A stretch of 64,000 nucleotides of DNA from Myrica gale. Its lineage: Eukaryota > Streptophyta > Magnoliopsida > Fagales > Myricaceae. The translations under genes were made by a program, and so were the position numbers. The stretch's first letter is position 1. Each line of letters opens with the position of its first letter. Positions 1 to 11,536 of the stretch are shown piece by piece. The DNA is taken from contig OZ005610.1 in NCBI GenBank assembly GCA_963930655.1, forward strand, positions 19,413,001 through 19,477,000, in the 5' to 3' direction. Under the pieces are notes generated by a model. That model was not told the DNA's origin, did not search any database, and was given only the letters and a program-made list of their open reading frames with translations.

Positions 1-3000
1 TCAAGACATCATTCCTTGTATCTTCTTGATACTGGCTCATTCTGCAAAACCAATAGATCCCAGGTCAGCAAATGCAGGACATATGTGCTAAAGTTTTTTT
101 TTTAAAATTTCGTTGTAACTTCATACTTAACACAGAGTCTGCAGTGAGAGTGAGAGAGAGAGCCCAACCTTGCAAGTAGGTCAGCATCTTGAATCCCCAA
201 CATCCTTACTGCAAGCAAACCAGCATTGGTAGCGTTGTTTATTGCGACTGTTGCAACGGGGACACCCCTCGGCATCTGGAGAATCATTAAAGAGAAGAAA
301 TAGTTTTAGTGACATTTGGCAATCAGATCTAAATATACAAAACAATGCAATTGACAATAGGGAACTGAAACCTAATCTGATGTGGAGATCACAATGAAGA
401 GACATTTTCTGTGAGCACTACAGTAAGTCATTATTGTAAGGCTATGGAAGTCACTATTTTGGTACCACAGATATTCTGCATCAGATAAGCATGGTTTAAA
501 AATATCAACATCATCCACTTGCCCAAATTTAAGGCGTATTATACGAAGGAAATATATTCGACAATTGTAAATAACAACAAAGAAACATTGATACTATCTT
601 ATGCCAACCACCAAAGAAACAAAGAAACTTTACCTAGGGTTCAAGAGATGTTAGAATTACTGTTCCATGAGTGGGAGCAGGGGTATTGCTTACATTACGT
701 TTTCTTATACTATAAAGAAATGGAAAAACACTTCACAGACTATAATTGCACGATAACAGAAGTTGAAAAAAACATACCTGCACAATGGATAGAAGCGAAT
801 CAAGTCCGTCTAATGCAGAAGCACGCACTGGGACACCAATAACAGGCAAGGGAGTGAGGGCAGCTACCATACCTACAAGTCAGGCCAGGGCTTAATTAAT
901 GTCAGTGAGACCTCTGATGCATCACAACATAGGGAGGATAGTTCAGAAATAACTTGCCTGGTAAGTGGGCTGCACCACCAGCACCAGCAATGATAATCTG
1001 AATGCCTCGTTCCTGAGCAGATGAGGCATAAGAAAACATCACTTCAGGGGTACGGTGTGCTGAAACTATTTTCACCTGCAAATTATGAGGTACGTTCAGG
1101 TAGAACTGAAATATACAAGAAAACACTATCACCCAACATAAGTTCCAAAAAGGACATGCAATTCATGAAGACTTAACCTCATAAGGCACACAAAACATAT
1201 TCAAAATCCTCGCAGCATCCTTCATTACAGGAAGATCAGAATCAGAGCCCATAATGATGCCAACATGTGGTGTTACTGCATTCAGAAAGGAAGCACTATT
1301 ACTGCAATTTGAATGTGACATACTTCATTCTAAATCAGAACAACTCAGGGTAACAAACTTCAAGCAAAAGGAAAATGCTGGCAACTATCATCATAATCAG
1401 AGTGGAGCAACATGTATGCTTGTGGATCTCCCCCGCTCTCCTAAAGAACAGAAATATATAAATTCATAGTGGAGACTGACAGCAGCATATCTTGGTACGT
1501 CAAAAAATTAGTGATGAACTTTTAAGAGGAAATTATGTAATGAATCTCCAATCAGTTCAAGAATCCATGCCTCTCAAAAAGAAAAACTTATCATAATCCC
1601 TCACCCTCCCCCCTTTCACTTTTGGATGAAATGTATATCATCCCTGAGTTTACTGGCTGAAGATATAAGGCGGCATCAGCATTGATAATCATGAAAATTA
1701 CTCCCCTTATTGTAGGTGTAAGCATATTTTCGTTGTATTCAAAAAATTCAATCTATTTGTTCAAATAGATGCAGACTCCTGAGTCCCTGACAACACATCC
1801 CAAACATTTTTGCCTCAGACGTGACGAACAAAATCTACCGAAGCTTTTAGGAAAAAGTGGCTTTTCTATCCACCATCAACATGCCATTGGGTAAATAAAG
1901 ATGAGACACACTAGTGCAACTAACCTGCAGATGGACTATCACAACATTCTTCCATCAGTATTGCTCTCAACTGTTCTTCCACCTCGCCCATGGAAGGGCC
2001 AACAATTGTGACATGGCCCATTTTTCGCTGCTTTCGCATTTCTGCCAAGTCATTAACGAAATGCAGGTTTTTGTCAAGGACGCGAGAGAGGTAGAGAGAG
2101 ACGGTGACGAAAAGACATTCAAGTCTAACAAATAGAATCTAACCTGGCTTATCATACCAATGAACAGTAGCCCTTGGAGCATTCAATGCCCTTCTAATCA
2201 GTTGGTGAGCTAAAAGGAACCCTGGCTCGCCCTGATATTGAAAAAAGATTACAGCAATCAAGATCCAATTAATTGTGTCTTCTAAGACTTTATTTGTTTA
2301 AATAAAATATATTTCCCATAAAAAATGTATTCAGTGAGAGAACGACTACTCCACAGTTTGACTGAAACCCTGCAAATAATTGCAATTCATTTTTCATTAT
2401 TTGCCTTGTATTTAAAATTCCCATATAAATCACGAACCAGAAGCCAAGGACATTGCCAACACACACCCAAAGATAAGTAGACTGAGAAGAAGACATTGAA
2501 AATGGTTTGCAGAACAAATTTTACATAAAAGCAAGCAGACCTCATAAATTCTTCTCATAGAAGAAACTCAAGCATATTGTTCCATAGCCATGTTGATATA
2601 CCAGGTTTCTAAGAAAAAATGCATGGGAAATATGTAATCTGTATGATGGAGATATAAGTGTAATTTGTAATATTTCCCTCGTGAAGAATGGTATCAAGAG
2701 CCATCAGGTTACTCTCTTCAACCTGTAAACTCAATGCAACTTCAACAAACTTCATACATGGTAAGTTCTTTTATGCATGATTGAAAAAGTGAAAAGGGAA
2801 GGAAATGGAAGTATAAAAGAAGTAGAACTTCACCTCATCTTCACCTAGTATATTGTACATGATGGCAGCAGGAGTTTTCATTGATGGATCACCAAGTGGA
2901 AGGCCAACAACAGCTCGCAAATGTTGTTCAAATTGTGACGTGTAGCAAGACTCAATTGTGTGATGGCCACTATTGTGTGGTCTAGGAGCCACTTCATTTA

Positions 3001-6000
3001 GCAGAATCTGTCAAAAACTCAGAGTTTAAGGCATGTATCAATTAGTCAAAAGCAGCAAATGCTGGAATACAAGAAAAAAAGAAACCAAAGATTTGTATCT
3101 TTCTGGAAAAAACAGAAGGTAGGACAATGTAGCATTGAGAAGTGTTAATATGCGTTTAGCAGTCTCAAAGAAAAAATCAAAGCCAACCTGACCATCTCCA
3201 GTCAAAAACAGTTCAACTGCAAATACACCTGCACCTTCCAACGAACTAACAGCTTTGAAAGCGACATCAGTGGCACGACTCCTAATCTCCCACGACGCAT
3301 TAGCAGGTGCCTTGACTATGTGACAAATGTTTTCTCTGCAAGAGATAAAAGATACTCAATGATATATGAAGGAACGCAAAGTTGACATGTCAATACCATC
3401 AAGTGAATTGCTCTTACATACTTCACCCGAAAGATAATGTAAACAGTGAATCAACATCTTACTTGTGAATGGTTTCAACGACAGGATAGCAAGAGATGGA
3501 GTTGTCTCTTCCTCTTGCCACAATGACAGCCAGCTCCTAAAGTCATTTACCACAAAAAGTAAAGAAAATCTGTAAGCTACTATTTCTAAGACTTTAAAAA
3601 GGAAAGAGGAGAATGACATCTAAACAACAACAAAAAAAGGCCTTTTTTCTGGACACACCATAAGAGGAAATCCCAAATAAATTATGTGAAAGCACAGCCA
3701 GAATAAAGTCTAAACATTTGGGTTTCAATATTATTCATCAAATTAAAAGCAACGTCAGAGTATTAAAAATCAACCTAAAAACCTAAAAGCTACAGCAATA
3801 TAACGTGATTGACAAAACGGAATGCAAACGGTCTCCCTTTTTTTATAAAACCATCAATATTATATAAGTGAGACTCATGGTTGGATGTGAAAATGTCTAG
3901 AAAACTTGTTTTAATCTCACAAGCATCTATGTTTTGTTTCTGAACTATGCTAGCAACTAGTTGGTTGACCCACATGAATCATCCTGCAGCATAAAATTTA
4001 AAATATAAAAGGAAAAGAATTTAAATAGATGAGGACTGAGAAGGCAAAATAAATTATCACGTTCATTAACCTTTACAAAGGGTGCCCATTTCTCAACGTA
4101 TAAACCACGATCAAATCCTCCAAGAGCTGAAAAAAATAAGAGTTGGGGCATAGGTTATGTGCAAATTTGAAGGAGGAGAGAACTCTAGAAACCGGCAACA
4201 AGAAGAGCTGAGTTTAACAAAACATTACATAGATATAAAATGTAGTAGGATGAGGAAGCTAAAGCGGATAATTATATAGACGAACAATGACATTATTATT
4301 TTTGATAAGTAAGCCAATATTATTAATGAAAAAGAAAGACGACAGTACAAGAGAATATACTGACAACATCTAAAGAGCGTTTTTTGGGAACTACTGCAGC
4401 AACTTGCCGTAAGGCCAACTGCCACTAAAGGTGGCCGAAATATTCAAGCCACCATGAAAAGGGTAAACTAAATTCTGTCTCCAAGATGGAAGACACACTG
4501 GCAGCTTTCAACTACGAACCAATGAGTTCTGTCATCATGTCCACAACAGATAGTAATACATAACAGACTATGAGCTGTACATGCCAAGAATATCCACAAC
4601 AATAGGAATAATAATGCCCACTCAATTGTGCTGGATGGAGTAAGCCTTAATGCTCTCAACCTTCCAGCTCAAAATCAGGTAGGCATTGGCTTGTTCAACC
4701 CATTTTTGTATCCAGTTGGAGCGCAAAGTACCCAGCAAAGGATGTAAAGTGTTAGGGTTTTTCAACCTACAAACCATGTAAATGATCTGTCTGTGACTGA
4801 TCCATACCCAACAACTTTAAGCATATTGATGAGTCAAGTACCTGATGTGAACAGATGCCAGCCTCTGCCCTCTATTCTAACCAAAACCAAAGAACACAAC
4901 CAAAAACCTGAGTTCCTACAACATAAGCACTCTTCCACAGGAATCTGTTCTACAAAACCAACTCTGTATAGGGAATAAAGTAAAACAAACACACTCTTGG
5001 AAGTATACTAAAGTAAACTTCATACTCCTCATAAATCACACAGAAGGAAATAAAAAGCTCTGTTTGAAAGAGACTAAATGCTTTTTGGCTCTCATTCACC
5101 ATACAGTGGTAAAGACATCAGCATTTAGCAAAAACTCATTGTCCAGCATAATTCTAAATTCATCTAGACCTTCCATGGCACTTGCACAGGAAGTCGCCAT
5201 CTCCCTTATAATTGTACAAGATGGTGATTTAAGTATTGAACTTCATTAGTTACCAAAGACACCTCTGTTTCATTCAGAGCATTATAGAAGGAAACCATTG
5301 AAATAGCTTAGTTAAGCTAGACATGGCAGCATCATCATGTATCTTGAGATAGAAACCCATGAGATAGCTTAGTTAAGCTAGACAGGAGTTATCATCATGC
5401 ATCTACAGATGTAAACAGAATACTTTTTCCCCTTAAAATAAACATTTCAGTCCATTCCAAAGAAAGGACAGCCCAACAACAGCTGTGGAATCCAATGACG
5501 TCAAAGTATCATCGTGCATCTCAAGATGTCAACAGAAAACGTTTTTCCCATTATAAACAAACATTTCAGTACAACCCAAACAAAGCAGAGCAGAACAACA
5601 GCTGTAGAATACAATGACATTGCAGCCTTCACTAAACCAGTCATGTGCTCCTCAATTTTGGTTTTTTATTTCTTAACAAGAAGAAAGAAAAAAACAACCC
5701 AGTTTTCCAAAAGAAAATTGAATTACAACCTTCTCCTCAGCCACAATATTTCCAATTCTGACTCGTACTTAGAACGACATATAAGACAAGGCAAGGCAAT
5801 ATTATGCTTTTTTTTTCTACGGCATCTAAAGAAGGGGTAACTACAGATGTTAAAGGGCCAATAAGTCAATTGAATATTAAATTATAAGAATCCCTACAAT
5901 TATGGCACTAATCTTTAATAACTGAACATGTTACCTGTTACAGCAGAAGAGAGCTCCTCCTCACTGCTAGCAACAGCATTTCCGCGCCCATCATAAGCTA

Positions 6001-8453
6001 ATCTTTTGCTCTTAACCATGAGAGGATAACCAAATAGGTCACCTGCCCTCTTGGCACCTTCAAGATCCACTATCTGCCTTAGTCATGTTTCATGATCAAC
6101 AAATTAAAATACCTTCAATGCTTACATAAAAATAAATGGTAGGATCAATGGCTCAATCCTTCAATTAAATACTAATGAAGACTTTACCTCCATAAACTCA
6201 GGAAGTGGAATGGCATGCTGAGAAAAATGAACTTTTTGTAGATATTTGTCCTGTAAGAATGAGAACATTTACCACGAATATCTTATTTCAACAAGTTGTG
6301 AATAATTCCGTGCAAAGATTTATTACAAGAGGGGCAAAAAGATTCTGGCACATCGCCGTCTAAATTTGAAATAGTTTGAAATGAGATTAGCTTAGTCTGA
6401 TTACAAAGCAAGATAAGCCTAGCTCAAAAACCAAGATAACCCCCATACCGATTTATCAGAATGTAATTGGTTTGCGTAATAAACTGCAAAGTAATAAAAT
6501 AATAGGGGAAGAATCCCCATAGTATGAGAGCAAAAACAAAGAAGATATTGAGCACATGAGAGTGGATACAAATGACTCTCTCTAAAAGTTGGTGCTTGGT
6601 AGCCATCACTTATTGAGATGTGACAGTCAAAACAACTAGATCTTGGTTACTTATTTTATTAAGGATCTAGAGAGAGAGAGAGAGAGGTGTCAATAAGTTC
6701 CAGCTCTGTTGTGTCCTTATATTACAATCCCAATAGAAGGAAAAACTGCACCCCAACATTTCTACACTTCCCATAAAGATCTTTCTCAAACCACCACTCC
6801 TAATCCTCTGAACCCTAGGAAAAGACCTTATTATTAAAAATGTACCTGTTTGTGTCAATTTGCATGAGAAAGATGGGAAATCTTAAGATGTATTTATGGT
6901 GAACTGTTGCCTTATATCTTGACCATTTATCTCATCTTCTAATGCTGCATCATAATTTCACTGGTTCGTCATGTAAATATTGAATGAACAAACACGAAGT
7001 ATTTGCAATAAAAATCAGATGGTAAGGGTGAGTATGCACAGTAGTCCCTAAACCTACATGGATCTTCTTTTGTGAAGAAAAAAATCAGAAGGTATTTCCT
7101 CAAAAGGAAAAAGGTCCACACGTCAAAAAATCAATTCCTTACACCTTCCTATTTTAGGGCCTCTTTGCAAGCTGGCGCTGGAAATCCAAATGTTAAAGAT
7201 AAAGAAAGGGATACCTGGATTATTCGGATAGTAGAGGCTTTTGGTTGGCAATCCACTCCTTGTTGCTCGAGCATCTCTAGGGTCGCAACATCAACATGCT
7301 CAATTTCTACGGTCAATACTCCACACCTATCTACCAAGAACATTGTTATATTACCACCAAGTAATAACAAAAAGATAAGGGACAAAAAGTAACAGCAATT
7401 AACATAAACGTTATGAAACTCAATAAAATCAAACCTCTTCGCAAATTCCCGGACTGTGATGCTGTTATCAAAACTTCCGACCATATGATGATAGGCAAGT
7501 GCACTTGCCGGACAGTTCTCAAGTGGATCCAAAACCATTACTTTAACTGCCATTTTTGACGCTGCTTGACATAACATACGACCCAGTTGCCCTCCTCCCA
7601 GGACACCGACAATCATTTCCGACGGTCCATGTACAGGTACATCATCTTTCCTACAACACCAAGTATTAGATAAATCATGCATGCATATAAAATCCATATC
7701 TTCTTTCTTCATTTCCCTCGCTTTCAACCGTAGATAAAGTAGTACACAATGAAAACCACACATTGTTAATGCGTATCACAATATGGACGTTCAACTTAGT
7801 GTTGAGACCAATTATGTTGTCTTAAAAGGTGGGAAATATAGATATTTTTTTTATAAGTGGGAAATATAGATAATAACTGGCCTAATAGAAATATCAGAGT
7901 CAACGTTTTTATTTAGCATTTCCTAAAAGCCATTCTCTTTCTTAAAGCCAATAAAGAAAAACTTGTAGTGAGCTCTTGGTTTAACTAGTAGCCAAACAGT
8001 GCCTAACTTATTCAAAGTTCCAGTATTATTAAGCAGAGGATGAATTCGCCACAGCCAAAAAGAAGTAATTCTTCGCAACAAAATTTTCAGAAAACGCTTG
8101 CAGTTTCGGAAACAAAAAAAAACACAAGCAATTCCGATTAAAGAGATCCACACTACTAATCTTTTTGCCGAGCACTGCAAGCTTACTCACCCGGGAGAGG
8201 TCTCGCGACTGTCACGCCCCGCCCGACAAGCCAAGACTGGATTAGCGTGCTTCGAACGCTGCTTGAATACCAACAGAGAAGAAGAAGAAGAAGAAAAAGA
8301 AAGAGGAGGAGGAGGAGAAGTTTGAAGCTTTTCTTTGGTACCGTGGTCTATGGAGAGGCTCAGTGCGGTGGCTCTTCTACGCGAGGCCAAACAAGGCTTA
8401 AGGCTGAAATCCGAAGCGAAGAGAGAGTCAGCGGTTGCGCATTGGCGGAGCAT
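1..8453 (-). CDS. Bifunctional phosphoribosylaminoimidazole (AIR) carboxylase, PurK-PurE, 3' end cut by window
   Basis: Catalyses AIR to CAIR in de novo purine synthesis, in plants a plastid pathway. Sixteen exons, all phases consistent: 8453-8191, 7650-7435, 7326-7215, 6250-6188, 6073-5935, 4126-4071, 3536-3463, 3335-3188, 3007-2834, 2231-2144, 2041-1925, 1275-1178, 1075-958, 872-778, 275-169, 41-1. About 636 codons are seen, so only a few C-terminal residues are missing. The start is the ATG at 8453, opening a Ser/Arg-rich likely transit peptide (about residues 1-80). Exon 2 begins the PurK ATP-grasp part with [12 protein letters not shown]; exons 3-9 continue it ([47 protein letters not shown]). 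PurE occupies exons 11-16 ([50 protein letters not shown]). Intron 13 has a GC donor. Intron 5 (about 1.8 kb) holds repeats. The 5' half is duplicated at 34682-36900. Confidence 0.95.
4290..4700 (-). repeat. Possible non-LTR retroelement 3' fragment in intron 5 of the AIR carboxylase gene
   Basis: Inside the large intron, a T-rich start followed by a GATAAGTAA-type sequence and AATATTATTAATGAAAAAGAAAG resembles the antisense 3' end of plant LINE-type elements seen in introns. No coding domain is left. The call rests on sequence style only. Confidence 0.3.
5265..5625. repeat. Degenerate tandem repeats in intron 5
   Basis: The motif ATAGCTTAGTTAAGCTAGACA occurs twice about 60 bp apart (near 5310 and 5366). 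A longer block (CATGCATCT...AACATTTCAGT...CAACAACAGCTGT) occurs twice, near 5396-5485 and 5513-5605. TAGCTTAGTTAAGCTA is itself a near-palindrome. No coding potential; intronic. Confidence 0.6.
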
Positions 8454-8700
8454 TTCCCCTTTCAGAATTTGAATTCGATCACAACTGCTGTCTCTCTCTC
8501 TCTCTGTCTGTCTGGGTTTGGTTACTCGATGGGTTGCGAGTTGGTGGGAAGTAGCCAACAAGGCATTGTGCTTCAAACCATATGCAACCCTAAATCTCAA
8601 CCAACCGTTCCTTTCTTTTCTGCCTTGCTTAATATTTTTTTAAAAAAACAAGAAGGATATATATCCTACGAGAGGAAAGGGTAGAAATAAATACCCTAAT
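8454..8700 (-). promoter_or_regulatory. 5' UTR and proximal promoter of the AIR carboxylase gene
   Basis: Immediately upstream of the ATG lies a GAGAGA tract on the coding strand (CT run at about 8490-8510 on +), a common plant 5' UTR or core-promoter feature. The duplicate copy at 36901-37110 keeps the tract but has different flanking indels (about 40 bp extra around 36955-37000). No clear TATA box was identified. Confidence 0.4.
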
Positions 8701-9967
8701 TATTGTTTTTTTGCCTTCCTTAAAGAATTGTCAATGTCCAAAACTTACACAATTGTCAACGTTGCAAAAGTCTAAATTTAAAAGAACTTGTAGAAGATTT
8801 GTTCACACAATTTTAATAAGAATTTAAGAGGCCTCTAATGGTGATAGCTCAATATTTGGAAGAACGATTTTATTTTCTTGGACGAACAGTATTCAGTAGG
8901 TGGGCGTGAGTTTGAATCCTACCGCGTATAATCAAGTCATTGACTTAAATGATACTTGAGTTTAGTGGCGGAACCACAATTTTTTTCTTAGGGTGGTTGA
9001 ATAATAAAATCATATTGTTAAAAATAACATACAAAAGCAAGCAGCGGGTCACATAGTAGAAAAAAGAAGTTGAAACTACATATAATTGTAAGAGGATTTT
9101 TATTTAATTACAAAATTTATTGCTGATTTTTTTTATAAAATAATGTAACAATGAAAAAAGGGAACATTTAATTTTTTTTCTCTAAGCATGTAAAGGTCTT
9201 CCTAATTTTACTTCAATGATAAAGGAAAAATGAAATAAAAAGAAAAGTTTCCATTTTTCTTGGGGTAAGTAAATGCCATAACACAATCTTTAATTATGGA
9301 CAATCTTCATTTATTTGCAGACTATTTTTTTTTGGCGATGATCTTCAAAAGGCTGATTTGGGGGTTGGGAGTAAAAAATTTATTAAGATTTATTGTGTTT
9401 TCCAACTAGACCATATCCATATGAACCTTATGCATAAAGGCAAGGTGCAATGAATTTCCCTTATTACCTAAAAAAACAATAAGGGAAATTATGGGAAATT
9501 AGGGCATCAATTCAGAAGTACAAAAAAAGAGAGTCTAGGTTGCTTGTGGTTTAGCATAAAATAAGGAAAACAAAAGAATATTTTCAACTGTAAATAAGTT
9601 TTAAGAATTTATTAATTTTTCGTTTTTTAGCTAATGCCTTAAAAATGCCACAACAATGAGGATTGATCCTATTTAATAGAGTTTTTTAATCAACATATCA
9701 ACATATTATAGATATTTCAAAGTAGATTTTTTTTTAATTTGAAGTTTATCTTATTCTCTTAGATTTTAAATTCAAAGTAGAATAATGTGCAGAGAGGAAG
9801 TTTTATATTAGTATAAGTCTTATAGAAAAGATACCTGTTATTTAGTAATAAAGCATGACCTTTTATATTAGAATAAGTCTTATAGAAAGTTCCTTGCCCT
9901 TTATCGATAAAGAGAATATATAACTCCTGGGACGGAGTTAGGGGGCGGAGACACTCAAATATCATCA
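8701..9967. other. Upstream intergenic DNA, part of the direct duplication; possible SINE-like piece
   Basis: AT-rich, no ORF. Around 8838-8960 a segment with TGATAGCTCAATATTTGG followed by GTGAGTTTGAATCC resembles the A and B boxes of a tRNA-derived SINE on the + strand; its homologue is at about 37459-37580. The rest is low-complexity AT-rich sequence shared with 37300-39200. A pair of near-identical 40-bp units (TTTTATATTAGTATAAGTCTTATAGAAA) lies at about 9800-9890. Confidence 0.35.
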
Positions 9968-10608
9968 GGGGTGATGTTCGTGTTGAAGAGTTTTATAGGA
10001 TTTGAAGAGTTTTGTGAATTTTTAGGTGTTGTTAAAGTTGTATTGGTGTTTGTGTAGAGATTGATAATGTGTAAAAAAATGATGATGATGTTTAAAGTTT
10101 TTTTTTTCGAATTTTTTATTTTTTTATTAAAATTTTAATATTTAAAAGTTTTAAAAAAACAAAAACAAAAGCAAAAGCACGAAAACGTTCAATAATAAAC
10201 CTATGATGGCATATGGCTTGGAAAACATAGCATGAAATAGCCTATTATATTCAATGGAAAACCTGTGTGTCGTTATTTCGTGGTCTTTGACGCATTACAG
10301 GGAAGAAAAAAAAGCTGCAGGGAAGGGGTAGTCGCAGGCGGCTACTGACAAGCCTGCGGGGAAGGGGGATTAACGCTGCAGGGGAAGGGGACTGAAGTTG
10401 CAGGCGACTCTGACGTGTGGGGCCAGGATGTTTTTACAATTCCGATTTTACCCTTAGATATTTATTTCCTCAAAAGCACTACGGAGGATATTGTGGTAAT
10501 TGTCTCTACGCATGGTTAGGGTAAAAATGGAAACTATTTAATATGTTCGGTTGATTGAAGGCAACTTGAATGCGAATTCAAGAAAATTCATGGAAACGAA
10601 CATGCCCC
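9968..10608. mobile_element. MITE-like element of 641 bp, absent from the duplicate copy
   Basis: The ends are GGGGTGATGTTCGTG and, at the other side, AACGAACATGCCCC: an imperfect terminal inverted repeat around ATGTTCGT. The paralogous site at about 39198-39210 reads straight across (ATATCAACAGGATTTTTTA), so this is a defined insertion into one duplicate. The exact target duplication is unclear (2-3 bp, CA or TCA). The interior is non-coding: AT-rich, then a GC-rich stretch at 10300-10430 with repeated CTGCAGGGGAAGGGG-like motifs. TIR style suggests PIF/Harbinger or hAT, not settled. Confidence 0.7.
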
Positions 10609-10965
10609 AGGATTTTTTATTTATTTATTTTTTTTTCATTTTGGCCCCTCAATTTTTTTTTGCAAATGATTCAAAAGAAATTTGGCATGAGCTATGAGAG
10701 AGGTGAAAGAGGTTTTCGCAGTAGAATGAGCCTCGTATTTATGAGCTCAAGAAAGCTTTGACCAACTTAACACAAGGTGACAACACGTACAGTAAGCAAT
10801 TACTACGGTAAGATGAAATACCTTATGGGATGAGCTCTCAGTTTATGACCTATTACCTGAATGTAGTTGTGGTAATTTACGAACCTTTGTTGAACGTTAC
10901 CAACGTGACTGTGTTATACAATTTCTTATGGGTTTACACGATTACTATTCCAATATGAGATCTCT
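10609..10965 (+). pseudogene. Ty1/copia gag remnant (left duplicate copy)
   Basis: Interrupted reading frames encode pieces typical of plant copia gag: ELKKALTNLTQGD near 10750, then DELSVYDLLPECSCG and ERYQRDCVIQFLMGLH near 10830-10950. It stops abruptly at 10965 where the sequence jumps to LINE-derived DNA; the right-hand copy continues past this point into the zinc knuckles. Dead: multiple stops. Confidence 0.75.
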
Positions 10966-10971
10966 CTACTA

Positions 10972-11536
10972 ACAAAAACAAAATTGAAAGTTGTATAGAC
11001 CCTACAACATTTCTTGTATGATGCATCTCTCTCTACTAATTAGACCGTCCAATTCAAGCGGCGAATTAAAGATCTCAATCGGCTAAAAGCAACTACTTGA
11101 TCATTCAATCATAGGAGCTTTCAAGGAGTTTAGCTTGCCGAGTGACTCCAATCCAGCAAAAGGCTGAGCATTCCTCTCCCTTGTTAGTTACAAAAGTGGT
11201 TGCCTCTGTGTTTTCCAAAAAACTCATGGGTCAACATAAGGTTCACGCCACACATTGAACCCCAAAAAAAGTTCTTACTTAAGCCAGCAATCCAAGCGAA
11301 AAGAAGCAAACTTCCTTTGAACTTTAGTTTGCCAAATGCTCTTCCATGAAAATTGCACTCTACTAGATCCTCCAGTTAGTGCCCCTATGATAATCTTGAA
11401 ACATGTTCTCCTCGGTATGTTCTCTCTTCTACAACCTTTCAAAGATGAGTGGGACCTGTCTATTCTTCTCGAACATCATGATGTCCAGGCATGGATAAAT
11501 GAGGTTTTTTCTCTTACCCTAGAAATAACAAATTCT
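10972..11536 (-). pseudogene. LINE remnant with RT zinc-binding (zf-RVT) segment, left copy
   Basis: Homologous in direct orientation to 46468-47023. On the minus strand the right copy reads WKSIWQTKVQRKFASFAWTA, the conserved segment of the zinc-binding domain that follows RT in plant L1-type LINEs. The left copy is frame-broken and is interrupted at about 11536 by insertion of another LINE. Confidence 0.6.

Larger units (their letters stand above)
6207..11536. repeat. Left copy of the direct segmental duplication
   Basis: Partner of 34682-47022. Contains the 5' half of the working AIR carboxylase gene and its upstream DNA; interrupted by the 641-bp MITE; ends at the LINE insertion at 11536. 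Confidence 0.9.

Noticed and set aside
8187-8684. Overlapping long ORFs on both strands around AIR carboxylase exon 1
   Set aside because: The + strand ORF is the shadow of a GA-rich Ser-coding exon; only the minus frame splices into PurK.
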